NCBI GenBank assembly: GCA_023079485.1
Contig: CM041109.1
Coordinates: forward strand, 558,001 to 622,000
Reading direction: 5' to 3'
Length of the DNA: 64,000 nt
Source of the DNA: Archilochus colubris
Lineage: Eukaryota; Chordata; Aves; Apodiformes; Trochilidae
Below the pieces are notes generated by a model, which did not search any database, was not told where the DNA came from, and saw nothing but the letters and a program-made list of their open reading frames with translations. Positions 20,801 to 30,745 of the stretch are shown one piece after another. A program made the position numbers and the translations under genes. Every line of letters begins with the position of its first letter. Positions within the stretch are counted from its first letter, which is position 1.

Positions 20801-23800
20801 CGGGGTTGCTGACGGTGCAGGCGTAGGTGACATTGGTGGCAGTGAGTGGCAGTGCCACCCGCAGCGTGGTGCCATCCGGGGAGAGGTGGTGGCGGTCGGT
20901 GCCCAGGTCCCTGGTGACGTTGTTGTCCCTCTTCCAGGTGACATTGACGGCGCCTTTACCGGAGCCCTGGCACTGCAGGGTGAGGTTGCACCACTCCAGG
21001 GTGCTGGCCAGGAGCTGACTGCGGGTCCGGGGGCTTGGAACCGACTCTGCACCCCGGGGGGGGACACAGAGGTCACCTGAGAGTGTCCCCCCCCCTCCTC
21101 GTCCCCTTTGTCCCCAACGGGGAACAGACTTGGGGGGGCTGATGTGTTTCACCCCTCTCTGCTACAGGTACTGGGGTGGAAGGGTTGGGAAGGTGCCTGT
21201 GCCCTGGTGAACTCCAGCACTGCTCCGTGCCTCAGTTTCCCCACCCGTGAAAGGTTTGGTGTTCACACTCGGGGCCTCAGCTTTACCCTTCTAGACCCCA
21301 GCGTTGCTCCGTGCCTCAGTTTCCCCACTTGTAACGGGCTGAGCACTCACACTCAGGTCCTTTTATTTACCCTTCTGGCCCCCAGTGTTGCTCCGTGCCT
21401 CAGTTTCCCCACCCGTGAAGGGTTTGGTGCTCCCACTCAGAGCCTCATTTTTACCCTTCTAGACCCCAACATTGCTCCGTGCCTCAGTTTCCCCACTTGT
21501 AACAGGCTGAGCACTCACACTCAGGTCCTTTTATTTACCCTTCTGGCCCCCAGTGCTGCTCTGTGCCTCAGTTTCCCCACTTGTACAGGGGTTGGTGGTG
21601 TTCACACTTGAGGCCTCATTTTCACCCTTCTGGCCCCCAACATTGCTCTGTGCCTCAGTTTCCCCACCCATGGTGTTCACACTTGGGGCCTTTGATTTAC
21701 CCTGGTAAAACCCCAGCGTTGCTCCGTGCCTCAGTTTCCCCACCCATGAAGGGTTTGGTGCTCCCACTCAGAGCCTCATTTTCACCCTTCTGGCCCCCAG
21801 TGTTGCTCCGTGCCTCAGTTTCCCCACTTGCAAAGGGCTGAGCCCCACTCAGAGCCTTATTTTCACCCTTCTAGACCCCAGTGCTGCTCCGTGCCTCAGT
21901 TTCCCCACCCGTGAAAGGTTTGGTGTTCACACTCAGAGCCTCATTTTTACCCTTCTAGACCCCAACATTGCTCCGTGCCTCAGTTTCCCCACTTGTAACA
22001 GGCTGAGCACTCACACTCAGGTCCTTTTACCCACCTTTACCCTTCTGGCCCCCAGCGTTGCTCCGTGCCTCAGTTTCCCCACCCGTGAAGGGTTTGGTGC
22101 TCCCACTCGGGTTTTTTGGGGGGTTTTTTCCCCACTCACCATAGACCGAGAGGTTGAAGGTCTGATCCTCCACCAGCGCCGGGTGCAGCTTAATCCGAGC
22201 CCCGTAGAGCCCCGTGTCCCCCCTCTCCAGGGCTCTGATCCTCAGGGAGGTGACATTGGGCATTTCCAAACGATTCCTGAAACGATCCTTGGGATCCGGA
22301 CGCTCGAAACCACCGGGACCGAACTCTGCCACCTGAATGGTGGATCCGGAACCGGCTGAAAAGCTCCACTCGATTTCCTTCACCGTTTTGTTGGGGGGCA
22401 GGGTTGGGGACAGCACCACGGAGCCCCCCAGGACCCCGTTGACCCGTTGGGGTTGAGCCCGGGCTTGGCCGAAGAGGAGCTCTGGGGACAAAGCAGAAAG
22501 TCACCGACCAGGAGCTTGGGGACAAGGTGGGGACAGGAAGGAGAAGATGGGGACAGGAGCCTGGGGGATGGATCCGTGGTTTTTTTATAGGGTTTTTTTG
22601 GGGTATTTTGGAGGGAAGGGGGGAAGAAGCAGCATCTCCCTGCCCTGATGCAGCAGCCCGGTCACATCGCTGCTGGTTGGGTCCCTTTTGGGGTTGGGGA
22701 CAGGGATGTCCCCACCCCCACCAAAAAAAAAAACCCCCAAGACCCCGTATCCTGACGGAGCCACCTCAGGGAGGGAAAGATGCACGGAGGCTGAAGGCAA
22801 GGAGAAAAAAAAAAAAGCAACAAAAGCACAAAAAAAACGTCTCTAAAGCAGCTACTGGTTCAGACTGGGGAGGGTCCCATCTGAGCACGGGGTGTCCGTG
22901 GGGCTGCAGCCCAGCTCTCACCAGTACAACGCTCCAGCAGGGACTGGGAGGAATTCCCAGCCAGTAAAACCTCCGTGTCCTCCCCAAAAGGCCCCTCTGC
23001 CAAGATGCCTACGAAAAATGGACAAGGGTTATGATGGGGGGAGTGAGTTGGGGATTCCTGGATCAAGGAAGGATGGAGACACCTCTGGGATGGGATTCCC
23101 AGAGGGAGGAGGCACCTCCAAGATGTAGGAGCAGGAGAGTTCCCACTGGGATGAGATCCCTTCCGAGGGATTGGGGCAATCCCAAACACATCCAGGCTGG
23201 ATGCAAAGGGGTTGGGGAACAACCCCCGAGAAGGAGCTGGGGGTGTTGGGGGAGGAGAAGCTCCAGAGGAACCCCCAAAACCCAACCATGGGGATTGTCC
23301 CCTCTGGGGACACCCCTGGGGTAAAGCTGGGTCCAGCTCTGGGGTCCCCATCAGCAGAAGGACACGGAGCTGCTGGAGCCATTCCAGAGGAGGTCCTGGA
23401 GCTGCTGGGAGGGCTGGAGCAGCTCTGGAGCCAGGGGGAGAGAGTTGGGGGTGTTGAGGCTGGAGAAGAGAAGGAGAAGGAGAAGGAGAAGGAGAAGGAG
23501 AAGGAGAAGGAGAAGGAGAAGGAGAAGGAGAAGGAGAAGGAGAAGGAGAAGGAGAAGGAGAAGGAGAAGGAGAAGGAGAAGGAGAAGGAGAGGAGAGGAG
23601 AAGGAGGAGAAGGAGGGGGAGGAGAGGAGAGGAGGAGGAGGAGGGGAGGAGGAGGAGGAGGAGGGAGGAGGAGGAGGAGGAGGAGGAGGAGGAAGGAGAG
23701 GAAGGGAGGAGGAGGAGGAGGAGGAGGAGGAGGAGGAGGAGAGGAGAGGAGAGGAGGAGAGAGAGGAGAGAGAGGGAGAGGAGAGGAGAGGAGAGGGAGA

Positions 23801-26800
23801 GAGAGGAGAGGGAGAGAGAGGAGAGAGAGGAGAGAGAGAGGAGAGGAGAGGAGAGGAGAGGAGAGGAGAGGAGAGGAGAGGAGAGGAGAGGAGAGGAGAG
23901 GAGAGGAGAGGAGAGAGAGAAGGTTCTGGGGAGACCTCAGAGCACCTCCCAGTGCCTGAAGGGCTCCAGGAAAGCTGGGGGGGGACTTGGGACAAGGGCC
24001 TGGAGGGATGGGATGAGGGGGAAGGGTTTCCAGCTGCAAGAGGGGAGATGGAGAGGAGATCTTCGGAAGAAATTCTTTGGGGTGAGGGTGCTGAGCCCCA
24101 GGTCACCCCCAGAAGCTGTGGCTGCCCCATCCCTGGGAATGTTGGAGCTTGGATGGGGCTTGGAGCCCCCTGGGCTGTGGGAGGGGTCCCTGCCCACTGG
24201 GGGAGCTTTGAGGTTCCTCCCAGTCCAAACCAGTCTGGGATTCCTCGATCCTGAACCTCAGCCCTTTCCTCCTCCATTGAGGATCCTCTGGGGAAACTGA
24301 GGCAGCTGAGAGGGGCACCTGGGGGGTGTTCTGATTGCTCCCCCCCAACCTCTGAGAGGGAAAAGTGGAAAAATTCCTGGAAAAAAAGAACATTAAAAAA
24401 AGGGGAGGGAAGGGTGTGTGGTGGGTGCTCTTGAGAGGACAGGGGACAACTTGGGAGGACAGGGGACACCTGAGGGGACAGGGGACACCTGAGGAGACAT
24501 CCAGAGAGGACAGGGGACATCCTGGCAGGATAGGGGACATCTGAGGGGACAGGGGACATCTTGAGGAGACATCTCAGGGCACATCTGAGGCAACACCTGA
24601 GGGGACAGGGGACACCTGAGGGGACAGGGGGACATCTGAGGGGATAGGGGACATCTGGGGACACGGTGTGGGGACCTGTGCCCACCAGGGAGACCCCAGG
24701 ACTTGCTTCCTGCCAAATCCTCCGAGGGATGATGAGGATTGTCCCGGGATGTCCCCAGCCCGAACCTGCCCGGGTTCTGTGTTGGGTCTGAGCCACCTCT
24801 GGAATCCCAGACCAGGACAATTCCCAGCGGGATGGACCTGGTTTCCCCCCCTTCCCCCCCAAAAAAAAACCAAAACCCAAGGCTCTGTTTCCATCCCCTC
24901 CATCTGAGCATCCCCCACACCCGGGGGTTGGTTGAGGTTCGGTTTTTTTGGGGTTTTTTTTTGGTTTTTTGGGTTTTTTTTGGCAGCATCTCCAGCAAAA
25001 CCCTTCCAAGAGCCGCTCGGTTCCACCTCCTGCGCTCCTGGCAGCTCCCGCCCACCTCCAAGCTGTCCCCAACCCCCGCACCCCCCCTCCCCACCATCCC
25101 TGGGGACAGCAGCCACCCCTTCCCCTGTCCCTTTGGCCCCACACGGGGGAACGGGAGTGGACACGGGAGACCAGGATGGGACACGGGGAACGGGGAGGGG
25201 ACACGGGGGACGGGGAGGGGACACGGGGGACCAGGAGGGGACACGGAGACGGGAGGGGACACGGGAGACGGGGAGGGGACACGGGGGACCAGGAGGGGAC
25301 ACGCGAGACCGGGAGGGGACACGGGAGACGGGGAGGGGACACGGGGGACCAGGAAGAGACATGGGGGACCGGGAAGGGACACGGTGGACCGGGAGGGGAC
25401 ACGGGAGACCGGGAGGGGACACGGGGGAGCAGAATGGAAGATGGGGGACCGGGAGGGGACACGGAGACCGGGAGGGGACACGGGGGACCACGAAGGGACA
25501 AGGGGGGCCGGGAGGGGACACGGGAGACCAGGAGGGGACACGGGAGACTGGGAGAGGACACGGGGGACCGGGAAGGGGCACGGGGGACCGGGATGGGACA
25601 CAGGAGACCAGGAGGGACACGGGAGACCGGGGGGACACGGGAGACCAGGAGGGACACGGGGGACGGGGAGGGGACACGGGGGACCAGGATGGGACACGGG
25701 GAACGGGGAGGGGGCACGGGGGACGGGGAGGGGACATGGGGGACCGGGAGAGGACACGGTGGACCGGGAAGGGACACGGTGGACCGGGAGGGGACACGGG
25801 GGACCACGAAGGGGCAAGGGGGGCCGGGAGGGGACACGGGAGACTGGGAGAGGACACGGAGGACCAGGAAGAGACACGGGGGACCGGGAGAGGACACGGG
25901 GGACCGGGATGGGACACAGGAGACCAGGAGGGGACACGGGAGACCGGGATGGGACACGGGAGACCAGGATGGGACACGGGGGACGGGGAGGGGACACGGG
26001 GGACCAGGAGGGGACATGGGGGACCAGGAGGGGATACAGGGGACCAGGAAGGGACACGGGGGACCAGGACGGGAGACGGGGGACCAGGAGGGGACACGGG
26101 GGACCGGGAGGGGACACGGGGGACCGGGAGGGGACACGGGGACAGCCAGGTTGGGGTTTTCCACCCTGGTTCCCCTCACGGGGTGAGGGGTTGGGTTCAC
26201 ATCAGCTCCGGGGACCCCCCCGTCCCGCAGGAGGCAGGACCAGATGTGACCCAGATGTGACCCAGATGTGCCGGGATATTCCCGCAGATTTAACGCCACC
26301 AGCCTGAGGTTTCCTTCATCTCCGGCACCACCACGGGACGAGATTTTTTTGTTTGGCTTCTCCGGAGCTTTTCCTTCTTCTTTCCTTCCTCCCCTCCCCT
26401 TCCCCCTTCTTATCCCGGGCTCCGTTCCGTCCCCGTCCCCCCCTTTCCTTTTTTTTATTTTATTTTATTTTTTAATTCTTATTTTATTTCCTCCTTATTT
26501 CGGGGCTCCCCTGAAGCCCCCACATTGTCCCCTGGTGGCTGCGCCCGCAGGGAGGATGCGAAACTGGGAGAAGGTTGGGGGGGGAGGGACAAGGGGGGAG
26601 CAGGATGGGGATGCTGGGGGTGCCGAGGGGTTTGGGGTCCGGAGGAGGGACAGGAGGGGACCCCAGCACAGGAGGGGGGAGAAAGGAGCAGGAGGCGGGG
26701 TGGGGGGGGGTTGAAGAAGCCACTTCTGGAGCTCAAGCAGATGTTCTTCCTCCCCCCCCCGTCCCCTCCCTGCAGCTGGAGGTCCACGTGGCTCCTGTCT

Positions 26801-28743
26801 GTCCCTGTCCCTCTGTCCCTCTGTCCCCAGGACGTGCTGGGCCCCGCGTTTCAACCCAGCAGCAACAGCGTCGCCATCGTCATCCTCCTCATCCTCATCT
26901 TCATCCTCATCATCCTCATCCTCCTCATCCTGATCCTCATCCTATCCTCCATCTTATCCTCCTCATCCTCATCTTCCTCATCCTCATCCTCATCCTCCAT
27001 CCTCATCCTCATCCTCATCCTTATCCTCATCCTCACCTTCATCCTCATCCTCCATCCTCCTCATCCTCCTCATCCTCATTGTCCTCATCCTTATCCTTAT
27101 CCTCATCCTCCTCATCCTCCATCCTCATCCTCCTTATCTTCATCCTCATCCTCCTCACCTTCATCCTCATCATCCTCATTCTCCTCATCCTCATCCTTAT
27201 CCTCATCCTCATCTTCCCTATCCTCATCCTCCATCCTCATCCTTATCCTCATCCTCCTCATCCTCCTCATCTCCCTCATCCTCCATCCTCATCCTCATCC
27301 TTATCCTCATCCTCCATCCTCCTCATCCTCCTCATTCTGATCCTCCTCATCCTTATCCACATCCTCCTCATCCTCTTCATCTTCATCCTCCTCATCCTTA
27401 TCTTCCTCATCCTCCTCATCCTCCATCCTCATCCTCATCCTTATCTTTATCCTTATCCTCATCTTCATCCTCCTCATCCTCACCTTCATCCTCCTCATTC
27501 TCCTCATCCTCCTCATCCTCATCTTCATCCTCCTCCTCATCATCTTCATCCTCCTCATCCTTATCCTCATCTTCCATCCTCATCTTCATCCTCCTCATCG
27601 TCACCTTCATCCTCCATCCTCCTCATCCTCCTTATCCTTATCCTCCTCCTCCTCCTCCTCATCCCCATCCCCACATCCTCAGGCCTCACCGAACGCTGGG
27701 GGGGAATCCCCAGGGGCTGCACTATTGAGCTTCGGGGGGGTCCCCACCACTTGCCCCCCCCCAATATTGTGCAAGCGAGGGGAGGAAATCATGGCTGAGA
27801 AACCCCCCCCAGCATCCTCCTCCTGTTTACCCCGGGATTGGTGGGGGGGGACCCATCGAGACCCATCCCGCCCCCCCGGCGGGCACAGGGGGTGGTGGAA
27901 ACCACCTGGGTGTATCGCGATTATCGGGACGAGCCCGACTCCATCAAACCTTTAAAAAAAAGCCCCAAAAAAATCGACTTTTGGGGCTGATTTTTGCCAC
28001 CAGCTCAGGTTTGGCTCCTTCTCACCCCCACCCCCGCCCCCCTTTCCATCCCCCCCCCCCTCTAAACTCAGCTACCAAATAATTCGGATCGAAAACAGAG
28101 CCTGGAAAACTCCGGAGCCTCCCGAAGGCTCCCGGATCCCGGGATTTGTCACCAGCTCCGTGCCACAAACCCCACACTCGGCGACAAGCCCGGGGTTGGC
28201 TCATGAAGCCAATTAACAACCCCCCCCTCCCAAAATTAACCCCCCCCTTCTCCTCGCCGTTAATCTGCCCGTACTATGAGATGTTTTCCGCAGGAATTGG
28301 GAGGTTTTATGGGAATTATTAACGGGCTGGATTAACCCGCCGGGAATTAAGGGGATTCCTCGCTCCTGCTTTACGTAAGGAGCCGTTTGACAGCCAAAGG
28401 GGGGGCGGGGGGGGGTTTAAAAGCGGCGGGGGGGGGGGGACAAAAACTGCGTTAGGGGCGAGGGGATGATGGAGAGAGAGGGGGGGGGGGGTTATGAAAC
28501 CTCTCGGGAAGGGTTGGACCAAAACCCGCGCGGAGGGATGGAAGGGATGGAGAGGAGGAGGAGGAGGAGGGGGGGGGGGCAGCGTGGGGGTCTCTCTATG
28601 AAGCGGGGGGGTCCCTGCAGCCACCCCCTCCCCAACTCCCCCCGGGGCCACCCCCCCCCGTAGCACTCACCTGGCCCCAAGCCCAGCAGCGCCAGGAGCA
28701 AGGAGGGCAGGGGGGAGCTGCTCCTGCCCCAGGCCCCCTCCAT
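17756..28743 (-). CDS. SLAM/CD2-family cell-surface receptor (complete; join of 6 exons)
   Basis: CDS joins 28743-28671, 22481-22140, 21046-20750, 19342-19223, 19107-19016 and 17872-17756: 1041 nt, 346 aa. All junction phases fit. Residues 1-24 are a signal peptide. Residues 26-138 form a V-type Ig domain that starts RVNGVLGGSV, has DTGLYGARI and lacks the canonical cysteines, a hallmark of SLAM-family N-domains. Residues 140-237 form a C2 domain with four cysteines (158, 164, 215, 234) and NPADQK...DICQ. The transmembrane helix is about 247-268. The tail (about 78 aa) has one tyrosine motif, DPQYAEIV (Y294). Predicted N-glycosylation sites: N55, N100, N159, N173, N181, N210. By family it should be a homophilic or paired leukocyte receptor. 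I cannot assign orthology; LY9, SLAMF6 and CD84-type receptors look closest by the N-domain. Confidence 0.92.
18000..18860. repeat. Minisatellite in SLAM-like intron 5, unit about CCCCAGGACCCCCCAGTGTC
   Basis: 18215-18860 is a tidy array of 19-22-bp units. 18000-18215 holds looser copies (GGGACCCCCAGTATGGCC). It lies between exons 5 and 6. Confidence 0.93.
19016..19107 (-). CDS. SLAM-like exon 5 (tyrosine motif)
   Basis: Acceptor CCTGCAG; donor CAG/GTGAGACC at 19016/19015, phase 0. I prefer this donor over an internal GAAG/GTAATG, because the internal one would put a stop seven codons into exon 6. Contains DPQYAEIV. Confidence 0.88.
19223..19342 (-). CDS. SLAM-like exon 4 (transmembrane)
   Basis: Encodes SKSGYIVLTLILVAVSLGG followed by AFWCW and a basic stop-transfer region. 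Donor is CCCAG/GCAAGT, a GC-AG type intron. Confidence 0.9.
19545..20390. repeat. Minisatellite in SLAM-like intron 3, unit GGGAGCAGAACC(N)
   Basis: About 60 degenerate 11-18-bp units around GAGCAGAACC, with recurrent longer modules (GGGACCCAAGGGAGCAGAAC). Frames reading SRTQGAEP are artefacts. Confidence 0.95.
20750..21046 (-). CDS. SLAM-like exon 3 (C2 Ig domain)
   Basis: 297 nt, phase 1-1. Acceptor GGTGCAG, donor GGAG/GTGAGACC. Encodes a C2 domain with LTLQC, VNVTW and NVTYACTVSNP and the membrane-proximal DIC cysteine. Confidence 0.93.
21215..22100. repeat. 84-bp minisatellite, 11 copies, with MIR-core-like motif, SLAM-like intron 2
   Basis: GTGCCTCAGTTTCCCC (a G to T change in copies five and six at the preceding base) begins at 21227, 21311, 21395, 21479, 21563, 21650, 21726, 21810, 21891, 21975 and 22065, so the period is mostly 84 bp. 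Each unit also has TTTACCCTTCT and ACACTC(A/G)G. The core matches CTCTGTGCCTCAGTTTCC of the old MIR SINE family, known from memory. Confidence 0.95.
22140..22481 (-). CDS. SLAM-like exon 2 (V-type Ig domain)
   Basis: 342 nt, phase 1-1. Acceptor TGTCCCCAG, donor TATG/GTGAGTGG. Encodes RVNGVLGGSVVLSP, IEWSF and DTGLYGARI with no disulfide cysteines. Confidence 0.94.
22490..23320. other. SLAM-like intron 1, left part
   Basis: Mixed sequence with no exon recognised. 23040-23320 has degraded sequence that may be an old CR1 5' extension. Confidence 0.5.
23320..24245 (+). mobile_element. CR1 LINE 3' fragment, + orientation, split by purine array
   Basis: 23320-23460 matches CR1 (GGACACGGAGCTGCTGGAGC, GAGGCTGGAGAAGAG). 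After a purine-rich expansion, 23930-24245 continues with GGGGAGACCTCAGAGCACC, GGGACTTGGGACAAGGGCCTGG, AAATTCTTTGGGGTGAGGGTG and TTGGATGGGGCTTGGAG, the usual CR1 3' end order. Confidence 0.88.
23457..23930. repeat. (GGAGAA)n then GGAGG/GAGAG purine microsatellite inside CR1
   Basis: 23466-23590 is nearly perfect GGAGAA; 23590-23760 is GGA/GGAGG-rich; 23750-23925 is GAGAGGAGAG. The + strand is essentially all purine for about 470 bp. Confidence 0.95.
23940..24615 (+). repeat. Segmental duplication copy 1 (partner at 30464-31138)
   Basis: About 675 bp with only a handful of differences to the partner copy. It covers a CR1 3' end, a non-CR1 flank (about 24240-24420) and the start of the GGACAGGGGACA array. 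Confidence 0.9.
24425..24665. repeat. Minisatellite, unit GGACAGGGGACAYCTGAGG
   Basis: Roughly 19-bp units, about 12 copies. The same array is in the duplicated copy at 30965-31150. Confidence 0.9.
25140..26145. repeat. Minisatellite, about 20-21-bp unit GGGACACGGGGGACCAGGAGG
   Basis: About 1 kb of well-conserved units in SLAM-like intron 1. Six frames are open over most of it, giving frames up to 982 codons. These are artefacts. Confidence 0.96.
26160..26870. other. SLAM-like intron 1, non-array interval
   Basis: Mixed sequence with three tandem GACCCAGATGT at about 26240-26270, an (A/T)-rich TTTTATTTTATTTTATT block near 26450-26490 and G-rich runs. No exon assigned on the minus strand; see findings for a weak + strand possibility at the right edge. 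Confidence 0.5.
26870..27665. repeat. (TCATCC)n/(TCC)n microsatellite array
   Basis: Nearly 800 bp of CTCATCCTCATCCTC variants with TTATCC and TTCATCC interruptions. It encodes poly-Ser, Ile-Leu or His-Pro depending on frame, none of which is evidence for a gene. Confidence 0.96.
27666..28460. other. SLAM-like intron 1 near exon 1, complex sequence
   Basis: 27900-28400 is unusually complex for this window, with repeated TTAAC/GTTAAT/GGAATTA motifs, a GGGGATTCCT kappaB-like site near 28349 and ATTAACCCGCCGGGAATTAA. Candidate promoter-proximal enhancer; no exon. Confidence 0.45.
28671..28743 (-). CDS. SLAM-like exon 1 (start codon, signal peptide)
   Basis: ATG at 28743-28741. Encodes MEGAWGRSSSPLPS, then LLLALLGLGP as signal peptide core. 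Donor CCAG/GTGAGTGC leaves phase 1, which joins the AG of exon 2 as Glu. The 6.2-kb intron is long, but phase, signal peptide and CpG-rich upstream sequence support it. Confidence 0.82.
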
Positions 28744-28990
28744 TCCTCTTCTTCTTCCTCCTCCTCCTCCTCTTCTTCCTCCTCCTCCTCCTCCTCCTCC
28801 TCCTCCCCCTCTCCGGTTCCCGTTGCGGCTCGGGGGGGGGGCAGCGTCAGCGGCGGGAGGAGCGGATCCGCCTCTCGCCTCCCAAGCCGGCGGCATCGCG
28901 GGGCACAACCGCGTTATTATTAATTCATTAATTAGCAATTAATTAGGGCGCTCGGGGGCGGCGGGGAGGTTTGGGGGGAGGGGGGGGAAG
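28744..28990 (-). promoter_or_regulatory. Probable promoter region of the SLAM-like gene
   Basis: Directly upstream of exon 1: a CTTCTTCCTCCTCC pyrimidine tract (28745-28815), then CpG-rich sequence, then an AT-rich TTATTATTAATTCATTAATTAGCAATTAATTAGG block (given in short: four ATTAAT/AATTA cores at 28915-28950). No clear TATA box. Confidence 0.4.
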
Positions 28991-29565
28991 CAGCCGCCTC
29001 GCCGAGGATGCTCAAAACTGGAGGGGGGGGGTTTGACAGTGCTACCCCCCCCCCCCTCTCTCTTCCTTCCTCCCTCCTCCTCCTCCTCCTCCTCCTTCTC
29101 CGCGTAACTCGGGGCCCGGATTAACGCGGGGGTCCCGGGGGTGGGATGGGACATCCCGGGATTTATGGCACTTCCATGGGATTTGGGGTGTGTGTGGGGG
29201 GTGGATGGGGGGTAGGAGAACCCTGAGGTGCGGAAAAAGCAGGAAAAAAAGGGAATGTCCCCAAATCCAGGGCTGGATGGAACCCAGAGGACGAATTTGG
29301 GGGAAAAAAAGGGTCCGGGAGGGTTCATAACCCCCCCAACCCCCCACCCCCCCCCGATAAGGATTTGGGGTCGGGACTGAGCTGGTTCCGATTGCAGGGA
29401 GCTGAGCAGAACCAAGGACGAGGTTCTGCCTCTGGGTGGGGGAAATTCCCTGGGAATTTGGGAGGAAAAAGGATTGAGGGGAGGAATTTGGGGGGGGGGT
29501 GGAGGAGAAGCTCAATGGGAGCTCTGCGGGGAGCCCCAAAAGGGGCCTGGGCTGCCAGGACGGGG
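28991..29565. other. Intergenic, SLAM-like upstream
   Basis: Mixed sequence with a CTCCTC run near 29070-29100. No exon or repeat family recognised. Confidence 0.5.
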
Positions 29566-29569
29566 GTGA

Positions 29570-30160
29570 GGGGGGGATTTTGGGGGGGATTTGAGGGATG
29601 GGGTTTGAGGGGGGGGATTTGAGGGGGGGGGTTGAGAGGGGGATTTGAGGGAGAGGATTTGGGGGGGGATTTGAGGGGGGGGATTTGAGGGGGGGGATTT
29701 GAGGGGGGGGTTGAGGGAAGGGGTTTGGGGGTGGGAGCTTGAGGGGGGAATTTGAATGGGGGGATCGGAGGGGGGGGGTTTCAAGAAGGGGATTTGAGGG
29801 GGGGGATTTCAGGGAGGGGGTTTCAGGGAGAGGATTTGAGGGGGGGATTTGAAGGGGGGGTTAAGGGGGGGATTTGAGGGGGGGATTTGAGGAGGGGGAT
29901 TTGAGGGGGGGATTTGAGGGGGGGATTTGAGGGAGGGGGTTTGAGGGGGGGATTTGAGGGGGGGGCATTTGAGGGAGGGGGTTTGAGGGCAGGGATTTGG
30001 GGGGGGGAGTTGAGAGGGAGGTTTGAGGGGGGAGCTTGAGGGGGGGTATTTGAGGGAGGGGATTTAAGGGGGGGGGTTTGAGAGGGGGCTTGAGGGAGGG
30101 GTTTGAAGAAAGGGATTTGAGGAGGGGGTTGAGGGGAGGGGTTTGAGGGGGGGGATTCTC
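29570..30160. repeat. Minisatellite, unit about GGGGGGATTTGAGG
   Basis: About 40 copies of a 12-18-bp G-rich unit with GATTTGAGGG core. Several variants have TTTGAGGGAGGGG. Confidence 0.95.
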
Positions 30161-30169
30161 CCCTCCTGT

Positions 30170-30745
30170 TCTTGGGAGACCCCCCCTGGAATGCTGGGTC
30201 GAGTTCTGGAGTCCCCAAGCCCAGAAGGACCCAGAAATCCTGGGAGGTGCCAGGGAGGATTTCTGCTCCCAGGGTTGGAGCGTTGGGATTGGGATTGTTC
30301 CCAATATCCAAAGGGGCTCCAAGGAAACTGGGGGAGGGCTTTGGAGCTGGGGGGTAGGGAGAGGATGAGGGGAAATGGTTCCAAACTCCAGAGGGGAGGT
30401 TTAGGTTGGACATGAGGAAGAAATTCTTTATTTTGAGGGTGCTGAGCCCCAGGTTGTCCAAGGAGCATCTCCCAGTGCCTGAAGGGATCCAGGAAAGCTG
30501 GGGAGGGACTTGGGACAAGGGCCTGGAGGGATGGGATGAGGGGGAAGGGTTTGGAGCTGCAAGAGGGGAGATGGAGAGGAGATCTTAGGAAGAAATTCCT
30601 TGGGGTGAGGGTGCTGAGCCCCAGGTCACCCCCAGAAGCTGTGGCTGCCCCATCCCTGGGAATGTTGGAGGTTGGATGGGGCTTGGAGCCCCCTGGGCTG
30701 TGGGAGGGGTCCCTGCCCACTGGGGGAGCTTTGAGGTTCCTCCCA
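30170..30745 (+). mobile_element. CR1 LINE 3' fragments, + orientation (two in series)
   Basis: 30280-30470 has a first CR1 3' copy (AAATTCTTTATTTTGAGGGTG). 30464-30745 has a second, more complete 3' end that belongs to the duplicated block. Confidence 0.85.

Noticed and set aside
21215..22100. Regular spacing of a conserved motif suggesting a CRISPR-like array
   Set aside because: Whole 84-bp units are repeated, not short repeats with unique spacers; vertebrate nuclear DNA.
23351..26299. 982-codon minus-strand open frame, the longest in the window
   Set aside because: It is the GGACACGGGGGACC minisatellite plus the purine array read in a stop-free frame; composition is only Pro, Val, Ser and Leu.
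26575..27798. Hydrophobic or poly-Ser + strand frames suggesting a multi-pass membrane protein
   Set aside because: (TCATCC)n simply encodes Ile-Leu, Ser-Ser or His-Pro. Only the short unique edge at 26830 is kept as a weak finding.
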